DNA of 30,900 nt from assembly GCA_004556055.1 (NCBI GenBank), contig SFIW01000025.1, positions 1 to 30,900 of the forward strand. The letters are read 5' to 3'. The stretch is from Planctomycetaceae bacterium (lineage in GTDB: Bacteria; Planctomycetota; Planctomycetia; Pirellulales; Thermoguttaceae). Below, piece after piece: positions 7,810 through 15,771 of the stretch. The stretch's first letter is position 1, and each line of letters starts with the position of its first letter. The notes beneath the pieces were generated by a model. That model ran no database searches. It was not told the DNA's origin and saw nothing but the letters and a program-made list of their open reading frames with translations. Made by a program: the position numbers and the translations under genes.

Positions 7810-8499
7810 TTAGCGATTCGGGAAATCGGAGTCTACCGCGTACTGCTCATGCGGATCATAGGGACAGAAGAGGGTCGAGATCTTTTTCGAGAGCTTAACG
7901 ATGAAGATCTTCTGGAACTCCGTTTCGTCGTAGTCGGAGATTGGGACGGGCGTTGGGGGATAGACGTATTCAGGCATTGATTCGCGCACGATCGTCTCTT
8001 GCTTGTTGACGTCGACGAGACGAACGAGAACTTTGGACGAGCCTTGATAGAACTGCGTCGAGTGATGCGTCTCGAAGGAATCGATCTCGACTCCGATGAC
8101 GTAATCCGCGCCGAGCTTGGCGCCCATCTTTTCGAAACTTAGCGAGTTAAACTCTTCTTCCTCAAAGAGTTCTTCTACCTTGGAGAAGGGGATCCATTCG
8201 AGCTTCTTTTTCTTCTTACCCTTAATGTTGTTCGAGACAACGTACGTTATGCCCGTTGAAAGGTCGGCGTTCGGATTGGCGCTTCCGAAAAGATTGAGAT
8301 TCGAACGGCAGATTACAACCATCTTCGAACCCTTAGGAATTTCGCTCACTTCGTCTTGATAGACGGCGGGAGAATCCGTGCCGTAGATCAGGTAGTAAGG
8401 CATCATTAACGCGCCGGCGCAACCCGTCGCGCTCGCAAGCGTCAACGACGAGAACGCGCTAAGAATAAACGCTAATAATAATTTTCGTCGAGTCGTCAT
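7810..8499 (-). CDS. Putative lipoprotein of unknown function
   Basis: A 229-residue exported protein. The N-terminus has R-R-K, a hydrophobic stretch and A-T-G-C, a plausible lipobox with Cys27 as the lipidated residue, followed by G-A-L-M-M-P-Y-Y-L-I-Y-G. I associate small lipoproteins beginning this way with Planctomycetota, from memory. A lysine run (K-G-K-K-K-K-K-L, about residues 95-102) is notable. The remainder looks like one mixed alpha/beta domain with alternating strands such as A-D-Y-V-I-G-V-E-I-D. ATG 8499 is chosen because it follows GGAAC and gives a compact signal; ATG 8511 adds four residues and lacks an obvious binding site. Function not recognised. Confidence 0.65.
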   Translation of the reverse strand: MTTRRKLLLAFILSAFSSLTLASATGCAGALMMPYYLIYGTDSPAVYQDEVSEIPKGSKMVVICRSNLNLFGSANPNADLSTGITYVVSNNIKGKKKKKLEWIPFSKVEELFEEEEFNSLSFEKMGAKLGADYVIGVEIDSFETHHSTQFYQGSSKVLVRLVDVNKQETIVRESMPEYVYPPTPVPISDYDETEFQKIFIVKLSKKISTLFCPYDPHEQYAVDSDFPNR

Positions 8500-8642
8500 A
8501 GTTCCGTCCATGTTTTATTTGAGCGCCTACGATCGTCGTCCATGACGATCTAACGTCTACTATCCTTTTCGGCAAAAGAAAAACGAAGCGTTAGAAAAAT
8601 CCGTAAAATCGGAAAACTTTGTTCTGGATAGGAAGGCGAAGG

Positions 8643-10826
8643 TCAGAGAGAGCGACCTAGAAGGAGATCCGCGTATCTATCCGCGCTGAGGGCGTCGGCG
8701 TATCGAGAGGCGAGATTAGAGATCATAAGATTAACGCGCACGACCTGGTCGATGAAGAGAAGCGCGGATTCGCGTTTTTTTTCGAGACTCGTAAGGTAAA
8801 GATCTTCGTCTTGGGCCCCCGCAGACTGCGCGTCGACGTTAAGAAGCGCTCCCGCCGCCGGGAGACGTTCGGCGTAGGCTAAAAGCTCATGAAGTTCGCC
8901 GATGAGACGATCCGCGTTATCGTCCTGACCCTTCAACCGTTCCAAAAGCGCGTGTTCGTCCCCCGCGAAGGGATAGGACGCCGCGAGAGGGTAGGCTCCG
9001 ACGTCGAGCGAAACGCCCATGAGACGCATGAGCTCCGTCTGAAAGAGTCGCGCGACGGACTTCGCTTCCGCGACGCGCGCCTGTTCTTGAAGCGCCGACG
9101 CGAGGCTCGCGCGAGACGCAAATTTTTGGTTCAGCCGCACGTAATTCCTGAAGACGATTTCTTCCACGCGAAGACGCGCTTGCGCTCCCTGAAGGCGCCA
9201 GTAAGCGTTCGACGTCTCCGCTCGCGAAGAATAGGCGGAATCCGCGCGATTCAACGCTTCATGAAGGGTGTAAAGTCGTTCGTAAACGACGTTCGCGTCG
9301 TTTTGGGGCTGAGGCGCTTCGATCGCGAAGAGCGCCTGCGTGAGATTAACGGCGGCGGCGTGAGTCGGCGCCTTCTCTTGCGGCGGCGCGGGAGCTTCTT
9401 GACCGCGGATTATGAATTCGTCAAAGGATGAAAAGGCGACCTCGGAAGACCCCGCGACCGCGGCGCTGGAAGGCGTCGTTTCGCCCTCGGCTGGCTGAGG
9501 CGCGGAAGAGGAATCCGCTGGATTCGGAGCAGGGGAGTCGGAGGGGGAGGACGAGGGCACCGGTTCGACGGGCGTGGAGGGAACGTTGGAAGACGCGTCG
9601 GGCAGAGGCGCGGGGGCGGCTTCTGCGGTCGGCGCCGCTTCTTCATGAGAGACTTGTTTGATGGAAGCGGAACTTGGCGCGTTCGAAGAGGAGACGTCGG
9701 ATAAATCAAGCGGATCGTCGGAGGAGGGCGCGCTCGGCGACGTCGGCGGATTTTCTCCCTGAGGCGCTTGTTGATCTTGCGGCTGTTTCTGAGGCTGAGG
9801 AGGTTGCTGATTCTGTCGTCCTTGTTGCGCGCGCCGACCTTGCGCGGCGGCGTTTGTCGCGTCGTTTGACGGCTTTTGGTTGATCGTCGCGAGGAACGCG
9901 GGGCCGACGACGTTCGCCGGGGTCGTTTGAATCGCATAGGAGGCGATCGCCTGGTTGTATTGCACCGCGCTTTCGATGACTTTCTTCATCGCTTCGAGAT
10001 AGCGGTCGAGGGTTCCGAGGAGCGCCGAAGGGCTAGCTCCGGAAGACTGAAATAGCGCGACAAGAACTTCAAATTCGCGCGCCGCTTGTCCTGCGCGCGC
10101 TTGGAGAGTTTGATGAAGTAGCGGCAATAACGAATTGAGGCGCGCGGCCTCAGAGGAAGCGCCGCGCGTTTGAGCGATTTCTTCGTAGCGCGTTTCAAAA
10201 ACGTCCGTGGCGGGAAGAGTCGAGGGAAGATAGAGCGCGGCGTCCGTCGCGGCGCCCCCCTTTGCCGCCGCGCGCGCTTGAGCCGCTTGACGCCCCTGGT
10301 TCGAGCTGAAGGAAGCGTCGAAACGACGTTGACTCTGCGTAAGATCCAATCGCGCCAACACACGTCGGTGCGCCGCTATCTCGCGCGCAGACGACGCCAG
10401 CTGCGCCCCTTCTCCTTGACCTCCCCCTTGCTTTTCTATCGCCGCCGCGCATTCTCCCGCGTAGACTTCCACCTGTACGCAAAGGTTGTAATACGCGTTC
10501 TTACCCGCCAAATCCCAATACGCGAGCAAACGTCGGTATCGCTCGCTCGGAGAATAAACGCCGTAAAGGAGCCTGTCGAGAGTCAACGCCTCGCCGGGAA
10601 GGTCTTTCGACGGCTGAGCTACAAAGAACGGCGCAATTTGTTTCTTCGCCTCGTCGTCTTTCTTTGAGACGGTCGTCGGCGCGTTCGCGTCCTGTGGCGC
10701 GCCCCCTCCTCCTGCCCCTGTTTGCGCAAAAGAAGAAACGCACGGAACGAATGAAAGGACGCAAAGCCAGGAAGTAAAGCGCGCCAAACGCGCAAAGGTC
10801 GATTGAGTCGCCAAAGCGATCTTCAT
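8643..10826 (-). CDS. Large exported helical protein, TolC-like, with a low-complexity insert
   Basis: A 727-residue exported protein. It has a signal peptide ending near S-S-F-A-Q, and an excellent ribosome site (GGAAGGAG) before the start. Two alanine-rich, helical regions (about 60-310 and 500-727) flank a low-complexity stretch (about 320-480) dominated by Gln, Pro, Ser and Asp. The helical parts contain Q-Y-N-Q-A-I-A-S-Y-A and E-T-S-N-A-Y-W-R-L-Q-G, which resemble the coiled-coil hairpins of TolC-type outer-membrane efflux proteins. The disordered insert between the two halves is unusual for TolC. No efflux pump genes are adjacent, so this may be a divergent periplasmic or envelope structural protein. 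It is divergent from the membrane protein gene at 11120. Family assignment is tentative. Confidence 0.6.
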   Translation of the reverse strand: MKIALATQSTFARLARFTSWLCVLSFVPCVSSFAQTGAGGGGAPQDANAPTTVSKKDDEAKKQIAPFFVAQPSKDLPGEALTLDRLLYGVYSPSERYRRLLAYWDLAGKNAYYNLCVQVEVYAGECAAAIEKQGGGQGEGAQLASSAREIAAHRRVLARLDLTQSQRRFDASFSSNQGRQAAQARAAAKGGAATDAALYLPSTLPATDVFETRYEEIAQTRGASSEAARLNSLLPLLHQTLQARAGQAAREFEVLVALFQSSGASPSALLGTLDRYLEAMKKVIESAVQYNQAIASYAIQTTPANVVGPAFLATINQKPSNDATNAAAQGRRAQQGRQNQQPPQPQKQPQDQQAPQGENPPTSPSAPSSDDPLDLSDVSSSNAPSSASIKQVSHEEAAPTAEAAPAPLPDASSNVPSTPVEPVPSSSPSDSPAPNPADSSSAPQPAEGETTPSSAAVAGSSEVAFSSFDEFIIRGQEAPAPPQEKAPTHAAAVNLTQALFAIEAPQPQNDANVVYERLYTLHEALNRADSAYSSRAETSNAYWRLQGAQARLRVEEIVFRNYVRLNQKFASRASLASALQEQARVAEAKSVARLFQTELMRLMGVSLDVGAYPLAASYPFAGDEHALLERLKGQDDNADRLIGELHELLAYAERLPAAGALLNVDAQSAGAQDEDLYLTSLEKKRESALLFIDQVVRVNLMISNLASRYADALSADRYADLLLGRSL

Positions 10827-11106
10827 TGTTGTGCTCCTTCCGGATATCGATGCGTATGAAAAGCGCTAGATCATCGCGGCAAGGACATAGGTCTATCAAT
10901 ACCGACTCCGCGCAAATTTCCCCTTAGATTATATCCCTTTCAATTTGTGAAAGAATAGTTTTTCTAATCTCTTTTTGGACTTTTGCCCTTTTTTAAATTT
11001 TTTTGGGGGTTTTACATAGGAAATATATCGTATTTATGTATTATAACGGCTACGCGCATCTTTTAAGCGCGCTTACCTTGAATTCTAACGCTGACGATCC
11101 TTCCTT

Positions 11107-11112
11107 AAGGAG
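11107..11112 (+). promoter_or_regulatory. Ribosome binding site that fixes the start at 11120
   Basis: AAGGAG followed by a 7-base spacer and ATG 11120 is near-ideal. It rules out the in-frame TTG at 11003, which lies within AT-rich, promoter-like DNA (11011-11047 contains TTTACA and TATAAC, badly spaced). Confidence 0.8.
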
Positions 11113-11119
11113 ATATATT

Positions 11120-12145
11120 ATGAACGACGCTGAGAAAGAAGTGCAAACGCCTGAGCGCGCTAAGAGAAAACCGATGAAATCCTTATGGCGCGTTCTTAAT
11201 GTTGCGGCGCTCGCGATTCTTATTGCGGCTGGGTATAGCGGCTATCGCTTCTACCGAGTGGGCTCGGCCCCGATCGACGTAAAAAAAGCGACGAAAACGG
11301 AGGCTATTAGTTGGCTTGCCCTTCGAGATTTAAGCCTGGAGTCTTCTGAAACACGCTCCGAACTCGTCAATTTCTATCTCGAAAAGTTTTCCGACAATGA
11401 AGAGATTAAAGAGGAGAATCAGAACAATTCTCAAAAGGAGTTTGTTCTTTCCCCGAAACTTAAAAATATCGCCCATACCCTGTTGCTCGATTCCGACAAT
11501 GAAACGATCCGTTGGGACGAAGAGCGCGAGCGTCCTTCCTACTTCAGAATCGATTATGTCGTTAAGCGCGACTCGAACTCCGATTCTATCTACGTTCTAA
11601 CGACCGACGTCAAACCGACCGCGTCTCTGCTGGCGCGACGTCAGGAAGCTATCGACGCCGCTAAGAACAAAAATCGAAAGCTCTCGAAATTCGAAAAGAA
11701 TATTCAAACGCTTCTTCTCCAATGCTTCCTTGAATATGGAAAGACGTACGATTCCACTTCCGACGAGGAGAAGGAAAGGACGCTCGAAATCCTTGCCGAT
11801 CGCGTTTTGGAGTTGCAAGAGGTTTACGTCAAGCTTCGCGCGGCGGGGGGCGCTCAGGCGCAGACTCGCGCTGAATTGCTTCGATCATTTGAGAAAGTGT
11901 GCGAGGGATGGTACGCCTTCGCCGACCCGGAAGAACTGGCTCGCGGATTATGGTTCAAAGACGTCGTCGTCTCCGTGATCGTCGCGCGAGAACTCGGGAT
12001 GAAAAACGTCTACCCCCCGAAACTTCCCGTCGTCTCCGCCGAGCCCGAGAGCGACGCGTCCGCGTCGAGCGTTTGGCAGACCTTGCAAGGCTTTGCTGAA
12101 AAGGCCCTGCAATGGACGATTCCGCCTCAGAGCGATCAAGAATAA
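11120..12145 (+). CDS. Single-pass membrane protein of unknown function
   Basis: A 341-residue protein with a charged cytoplasmic N-terminus (about 1-27), one transmembrane helix (about 28-48: V-L-N-V-A-A-L-A-I-L-I-A-A-G-Y) and a large soluble extracytoplasmic part rich in Glu and Lys. The soluble part is mostly helical, with charged stretches such as S-D-N-E-E-I-K-E-E-N. No catalytic motif is apparent. The 293 bases between this start and the divergent TolC-like gene contain no other gene. A bidirectional terminator lies 92 bases downstream. I do not recognise the family; it could be a planctomycete-specific envelope protein. Confidence 0.65.
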   Translation: MNDAEKEVQTPERAKRKPMKSLWRVLNVAALAILIAAGYSGYRFYRVGSAPIDVKKATKTEAISWLALRDLSLESSETRSELVNFYLEKFSDNEEIKEENQNNSQKEFVLSPKLKNIAHTLLLDSDNETIRWDEERERPSYFRIDYVVKRDSNSDSIYVLTTDVKPTASLLARRQEAIDAAKNKNRKLSKFEKNIQTLLLQCFLEYGKTYDSTSDEEKERTLEILADRVLELQEVYVKLRAAGGAQAQTRAELLRSFEKVCEGWYAFADPEELARGLWFKDVVVSVIVARELGMKNVYPPKLPVVSAEPESDASASSVWQTLQGFAEKALQWTIPPQSDQE

Positions 12146-12236
12146 AAAATAAAAGAGTCTCATGAGAACTGAGATCTTCAAAGTTTCGGTTCTTTTGGGG
12201 CAGATCCTCTTCGATGAATCGGAGAAGGGACATGAA

Positions 12237-12273
12237 AAAACCCGAAGCGGTTGAAGGCTTCGGGTTTTCTTTT
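12237..12273. terminator. Shared bidirectional terminator between convergent genes
   Basis: AAAACCCGAAGC (12237-12248) pairs perfectly with GCTTCGGGTTTT (12257-12268) around an 8-base loop, followed by CTTTTT on the plus strand and a U tract on the minus strand. It serves the membrane protein gene on the left and acnA on the right. Confidence 0.9.
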
Positions 12274-12308
12274 TATCGACGCGACCAATCGGTCGTTCAT
12301 CTCATATC

Positions 12309-15104
12309 TCAGCGAGAGAGGAGCTGGCGCAAAACGGTTTGCAAGACGCCGCCGTTGAGGTAGTACTCGAGTTCCACCTTCGCGTCGATGCGCGCGCGCG
12401 CTTTGAAGACCGTCTTCTTACCCGCCGTTTCGGGCTCCGTCGACGTCGCTGTGATTTCGAGGATCCCGCGAGGGGTGAAATCGCGATCGATCGTCGGAAT
12501 ATCAAAAATTTCCGTTCCGGTCAGACCGAGAGACTTCCAGCTTTCTCCGTCGACGAATTCGAGAGGAAGAACCCCCATGCCGACGAGATTGCCGCGGTGA
12601 ATACGTTCGAAGCTCGTCGCGAGAACCGCGCGAACGCCAAGAAGCGTCGTTCCCTTCGCCGCCCAGTCGCGGCTGCTGCCCGTGCCGTATTCCGCGCCCG
12701 CGAGAACGATGAGGGGCGTTTGCGTCTCGCGATACTTCACCGCGGCGTCGTAGACGCTCACGACGGGGCCGTCGTTCGCCGTTTGACCGAGGTACTTCGT
12801 CACGCCTCCTTCCGTGCCGGGCGCGAGAAGGTTGCGAATACGGATATTCGCGAAAGTGCCGCGCGTCATGACGCGGTCGTTGCCGCGACGCGAGCCGTAG
12901 CTATTGAAATCGCGCTGCGCGACCCCCGCCTTCGTCAAGAAGAGACCGGCGGGGGAGTCCGCTTTGATCGCGCCTGCGGGGGAAATATGATCCGTCGTGA
13001 CGGAGTCGCCGAGTTTGAGGAGAGCGCGCGCGCCGACGATCGGCGCAAGGGGCTGCGCTTCGCGCGTCATTTCCGCGAGGAACGGCGGCTCTTGGATATA
13101 CGTGCTCGATTCGTCCCAGTCGTAAAGTTCGCTTTCTTTCGTGGGGATCGCGTTCCAGAGAGGATTGGAGTTCGCGACTCCCGCGTAGTTGGCGGCGTAT
13201 GTCTTGCCGTCGAGCGCGTCTTTCGCGATCGCGTCGATTTCTTCGTTCGAGGGGAAGATTTCGGAGAGCATGACGGGGCGTCCGTCCTTATCGTAGCCGA
13301 CGGGTTCGGTCGTCATGTCGATATCGGTCGTCCCCGCGAGCGCGAAGGCGACGACGAGGGGAGGGCTGGCGAGGTAGTTCGCTTTGACGAGAGGATTGAC
13401 GCGACCTTCGAAGTTGCGATTGCCGCTCAGAACCGCCGAGGCGACGAGATCGTTCTCAACGACCGCCTTCGCAACCGGAGCCGGAAGGGGACCGCTATTG
13501 CCGATGCAAGTGAGGCAACCGAACCCGACGACGTTGAAGCCAAGCGCTTCGAGAGGCGCGAGGAGATCCGCCTTTTTAAGATAGTCGACGACGACGCGAG
13601 AGCCCGGTCCGAAGCTCGTCTTGACGTACGGCTTCGGTTGCAGGCCGCGTTCGACCGCCTTCTTCGCGAGGAGGCCCGCCGCGATCATGAGGCGCGGCGC
13701 GCTCGTATTCGTGCAGCTCGTGATCGACGCGACGACGACCGCTCCCTGCCCAATTTCGTTCGAGCCGCTCTTGGGAAGGCGCGGAGATTCGGGGCAGTCG
13801 GAGCCGTCCCAAACGACCGTCGCCTTTTTCGCGCATTCTTCGTCGGTGAGCGCGAATCCGCGTTCCTGAAGAGGCGCGCGAAGCGATTTCTGGAACGCCG
13901 CCTTCATATCGCGCAGCGCGATGCGATCTTGAGGACGTTTCGGGCCCGCGAGAGACGGTTCGACCGTCGCAAGATCAAGGGTGAGAACCTTCGTGTACGC
14001 GGGGGTCGGAGCGTCTTGCGCGCGGAAGAGACCTTGCGCCTTCGCGTAAGCTTCGACGAGCGCGATTTGCGCTTCGTCGCGACCCGTCGCGCGCATGAAT
14101 TCGAGCGTCTTTTCGTCGATCGGGAAGAATCCCGTCGTCGCGCCGTATTCGGGCCCCATGTTGGCGAGAACCGCGCGATCCGCGACGTCGAGTTGCGTCG
14201 CGCCGTCCCCGAAGTATTCGACAAACTTACCGACGACGCCTTCCTTGCGCAGCGCCTGAACGATCGTCAACGCAAGATCCGTTCCCGTTACCCCTGCGGA
14301 GAGACGCCCCTTGAGCTCGAATCCGACGACTTGCGGCGCGAGCATATAGTACGGCTGACCAAGCATGACCGCTTCCGCTTCGATTCCGCCGACGCCCCAG
14401 CCGAGAACGCCGAGTCCGTTAATCATGACCGTATGGCTGTCCGTTCCGACGACACTGTCGGGATAGAGAACCCCGTCGAGCCCCTGCGCGTCCGATTCCG
14501 CGTTCTTACCCGCGACCACCGCTTTCGCAAGATATTCGAGGTTCACCTGGTGGATGATGCCGACCGTCGGGGGAACGACGCTGAAATTATCGAGGGAGCG
14601 CTGAGCCCAACGCAGGAGAGAATAACGCTCGGCGTTGCGTTCGAATTCGCGTTGTACGTTCTTTTCGAGAGAGTCGGCGGCGCCAAAGTAGTCCGTCTGA
14701 ACCGAGTGGTCGACAACCGCGTCGACGGGAATGAGCGGATTGATCTTTTCGGGATCGCCGCCGAGCCGCTTCATCGCGGAACGCATCGCGGCAAGGTCCA
14801 CCACGGCGGGTACCCCAGTGAAGTCCTGAAGGATGACGCGCGCGGGCTTGAAGGGAATTTCGAAGGACGCGACGTCCGGGGTCCAGTTAGCGAGATTTTT
14901 AACGTCCTGCTCCGTGACGGCGAAGTCGTCGCAGCTGCGAAGCGTCGCTTCAAGTAGCACGCGAATGGAGTAAGGAAGAGAGGAAAGACGCGTTAGTCCT
15001 TGTTCCTCAAGCGCGCCTAGACGATAGTATCCGTATTTTTTGCCGTTGACGTTCAAAACGTCGAACGACTTGAAATAATCGCGTGGCGTCGATTTCTCTG
15101 CCAT
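12309..15104 (-). CDS. acnA: Aconitate hydratase A
   Basis: A 931-residue aconitase that interconverts citrate and isocitrate in the TCA cycle through a [4Fe-4S] cluster. The three cluster cysteines are visible: Cys464 in S-I-T-S-C-T-N-T-S, and Cys530 and Cys533 in G-C-L-T-C-I-G-N-S-G-P. The G-T-D-S-H-T active-site segment, Q-D-F-T-G-V-P and the C-terminal swivelling domain with G-A-E-Y-G-T-G-S-S-R-D-W-A are all present. Length is normal for the AcnA/IRP1 type. The start is supported by TAGGAG upstream. The gene follows the tRNA array on the same strand, separated by a terminator at 15148-15179, so it needs its own promoter or read-through. Two palindromes (15126-15137 and 15195-15208) lie upstream. 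Confidence 0.97.
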   Translation of the reverse strand: MAEKSTPRDYFKSFDVLNVNGKKYGYYRLGALEEQGLTRLSSLPYSIRVLLEATLRSCDDFAVTEQDVKNLANWTPDVASFEIPFKPARVILQDFTGVPAVVDLAAMRSAMKRLGGDPEKINPLIPVDAVVDHSVQTDYFGAADSLEKNVQREFERNAERYSLLRWAQRSLDNFSVVPPTVGIIHQVNLEYLAKAVVAGKNAESDAQGLDGVLYPDSVVGTDSHTVMINGLGVLGWGVGGIEAEAVMLGQPYYMLAPQVVGFELKGRLSAGVTGTDLALTIVQALRKEGVVGKFVEYFGDGATQLDVADRAVLANMGPEYGATTGFFPIDEKTLEFMRATGRDEAQIALVEAYAKAQGLFRAQDAPTPAYTKVLTLDLATVEPSLAGPKRPQDRIALRDMKAAFQKSLRAPLQERGFALTDEECAKKATVVWDGSDCPESPRLPKSGSNEIGQGAVVVASITSCTNTSAPRLMIAAGLLAKKAVERGLQPKPYVKTSFGPGSRVVVDYLKKADLLAPLEALGFNVVGFGCLTCIGNSGPLPAPVAKAVVENDLVASAVLSGNRNFEGRVNPLVKANYLASPPLVVAFALAGTTDIDMTTEPVGYDKDGRPVMLSEIFPSNEEIDAIAKDALDGKTYAANYAGVANSNPLWNAIPTKESELYDWDESSTYIQEPPFLAEMTREAQPLAPIVGARALLKLGDSVTTDHISPAGAIKADSPAGLFLTKAGVAQRDFNSYGSRRGNDRVMTRGTFANIRIRNLLAPGTEGGVTKYLGQTANDGPVVSVYDAAVKYRETQTPLIVLAGAEYGTGSSRDWAAKGTTLLGVRAVLATSFERIHRGNLVGMGVLPLEFVDGESWKSLGLTGTEIFDIPTIDRDFTPRGILEITATSTEPETAGKKTVFKARARIDAKVELEYYLNGGVLQTVLRQLLSR

Positions 15105-15125
15105 TGGGTAGATCTCCTAAATACC

Positions 15126-15137
15126 GGGGCGCGCCCC
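15126..15137. promoter_or_regulatory. 12-bp GC palindrome in the acnA leader
   Basis: GGGGCGCGCCCC is a perfect palindrome directly before the acnA ribosome binding site. It could be a protein-binding site or a small mRNA fold affecting initiation; there is no independent evidence. Confidence 0.3.
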
Positions 15138-15147
15138 TACCTGTCAA

Positions 15148-15179
15148 TAAAAAAAGCCGCCCTACGAATAGAACGGCTT
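15148..15179 (-). terminator. Terminator of the tRNA array
   Basis: On the minus strand AAGCCG (15179-15174) pairs with CGGCTT (15159-15154) around a 14-base loop and runs into seven U residues (15155-15149). It lies downstream of the tRNA genes and upstream of acnA. Confidence 0.6.
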
Positions 15180-15194
15180 AGAATAAATTAGTGC

Positions 15195-15208
15195 GTCGTC
15201 ATGACGAC
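15195..15208. promoter_or_regulatory. 14-bp perfect palindrome between tRNA array and acnA
   Basis: GTCGTCATGACGAC is a perfect dyad eight bases beyond the 3' end of the last tRNA. It could be a regulator site for acnA or a hairpin in the tRNA precursor. No recognised consensus. Confidence 0.3.
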
Positions 15209-15215
15209 TCAAAAG

Positions 15216-15288
15216 TTGCGGGGGCAGGACTTGAACCTACGACCTCAAGGTTATGAGCCTCGCGAGCTACCAACTGCTCCACCCCGCG
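15216..15288 (-). tRNA. Initiator tRNA-fMet (CAU), copy 1
   Basis: A 73-base cloverleaf with acceptor CGCGGGG/CCCCGCA, D stem GAGC/GCUC, anticodon loop CUCAUAA, and T arm GUAGG-UUCAAGU-CCUGC. Initiator hallmarks are the C1:A72 mismatch at the end of the acceptor stem and A11:U24 in the D stem. The anticodon stem is CGAGG/CCUUG: two G:C pairs next to the loop with A:U at 29:41, instead of the usual three consecutive G:C pairs. The CCA end is not encoded. Confidence 0.93.
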
Positions 15289-15354
15289 ATCATACGCGCT
15301 ATTTAACGTTTGCGCAAAACGTTGCGTTCAACGAAGTAAAAACGTCGAACAAAG

Positions 15355-15427
15355 TTGCGGGGGCAGGACTTGAACCTACGACCTCAAGGTTATGAGCCTC
15401 GCGAGCTACCAACTGCTCCACCCCGCG
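15355..15427 (-). tRNA. Initiator tRNA-fMet (CAU), copy 2
   Basis: Identical in sequence to copy 1, including the C1:A72 mismatch, A11:U24 pair and A29:U41 anticodon-stem variant. It lies exactly 139 bases upstream in the transcription direction and is presumably processed from the same precursor. Confidence 0.93.
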
Positions 15428-15492
15428 ATCATACGCGCTATTTTACGTTTGCGCAAAACGTTGCGTTCAACGAAATAAAAACGTCGAACAAA

Positions 15493-15564
15493 GCCGGGGT
15501 GGCAGAACTCGAACCTGCAATCTCAAGGTTATGATCTTGCAAGCTACCAACTGCTCCACCCCGG
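15493..15564 (-). pseudogene. Degenerate third initiator-like tRNA copy
   Basis: The D arm and T-loop core match the two tRNA-fMet genes, and CAUAA of the anticodon loop is kept. One base is missing in the anticodon arm (GCAAGAUCAUAA versus GCGAGGCUCAUAA), so only a four-pair stem with an eight-base loop forms. The acceptor ends pair only if shifted (CCGGGGU/ACCCCGG), leaving an extra base after the T stem. I infer a decaying gene copy. A functional but unusual tRNA-Met is the alternative. Confidence 0.5.
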
Positions 15565-15597
15565 AACCCTATTGCATTAAGCAAACCTAACGCACTT

Positions 15598-15625
15598 ATT
15601 CTATACCGCGGCTCTTCTTTGTCGA
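15598..15625 (-). promoter_or_regulatory. Promoter of the tRNA array
   Basis: On the minus strand TCGACA (15625-15620), a 16-base spacer and TAGAAT (15603-15598) precede the first tRNA copy by about 34 bases. It would drive the array as one precursor transcript. Confidence 0.55.
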
Positions 15626-15696
15626 GTCTTTATTTCCGAAATTTTGAGAAAAAGCGGCTTTTAGAACCTTTTGCCCGATTCGCTCCTTCTGTTGGG

Positions 15697-15725
15697 TTGT
15701 TTTTTGCTTTCACGGAAAGTACAAT
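15697..15725 (+). promoter_or_regulatory. Promoter of the secreted glycosidase-like gene
   Basis: TTGTTT (15697-15702), a 17-base spacer and TACAAT (15720-15725) predict a start near 15732, about 40 bases before ATG 15772. This argues against the earlier in-frame TTG at 15619. Confidence 0.5.
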
Positions 15726-15771
15726 CTTCTGCAATTCCTCGTTAAAAGATCATTCCCTAGGAGCTTTTAAG

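Larger units (their letters stand above)
15216..15493. repeat. Tandem duplication of a 139-bp tRNA-plus-spacer unit
   Basis: Bases 15216-15354 and 15355-15493 are direct repeats with only two differences, both in the spacer (AA versus TT context near 15304/15443, and G versus A near 15336/15475). Each unit holds one complete tRNA-fMet gene plus about 66 bases of spacer with a near-palindrome AACGTTTGCGCAAAACGTT-like core. The near identity indicates a recent duplication or ongoing conversion. Confidence 0.9.

Noticed and set aside
12339..14957. 872-codon plus-strand reading frame opposite acnA
   Set aside because: It is the reverse shadow of a certain aconitase gene, with extreme Arg content and no recognisable motif.
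15201..15395. 64-codon frame across the first tRNA gene and spacer
   Set aside because: The G-Q-D-L-N-L-R-P and G-A-G-L-E-P-T-T-S-R-L strings are the well-known false translation of tRNA antisense strands.
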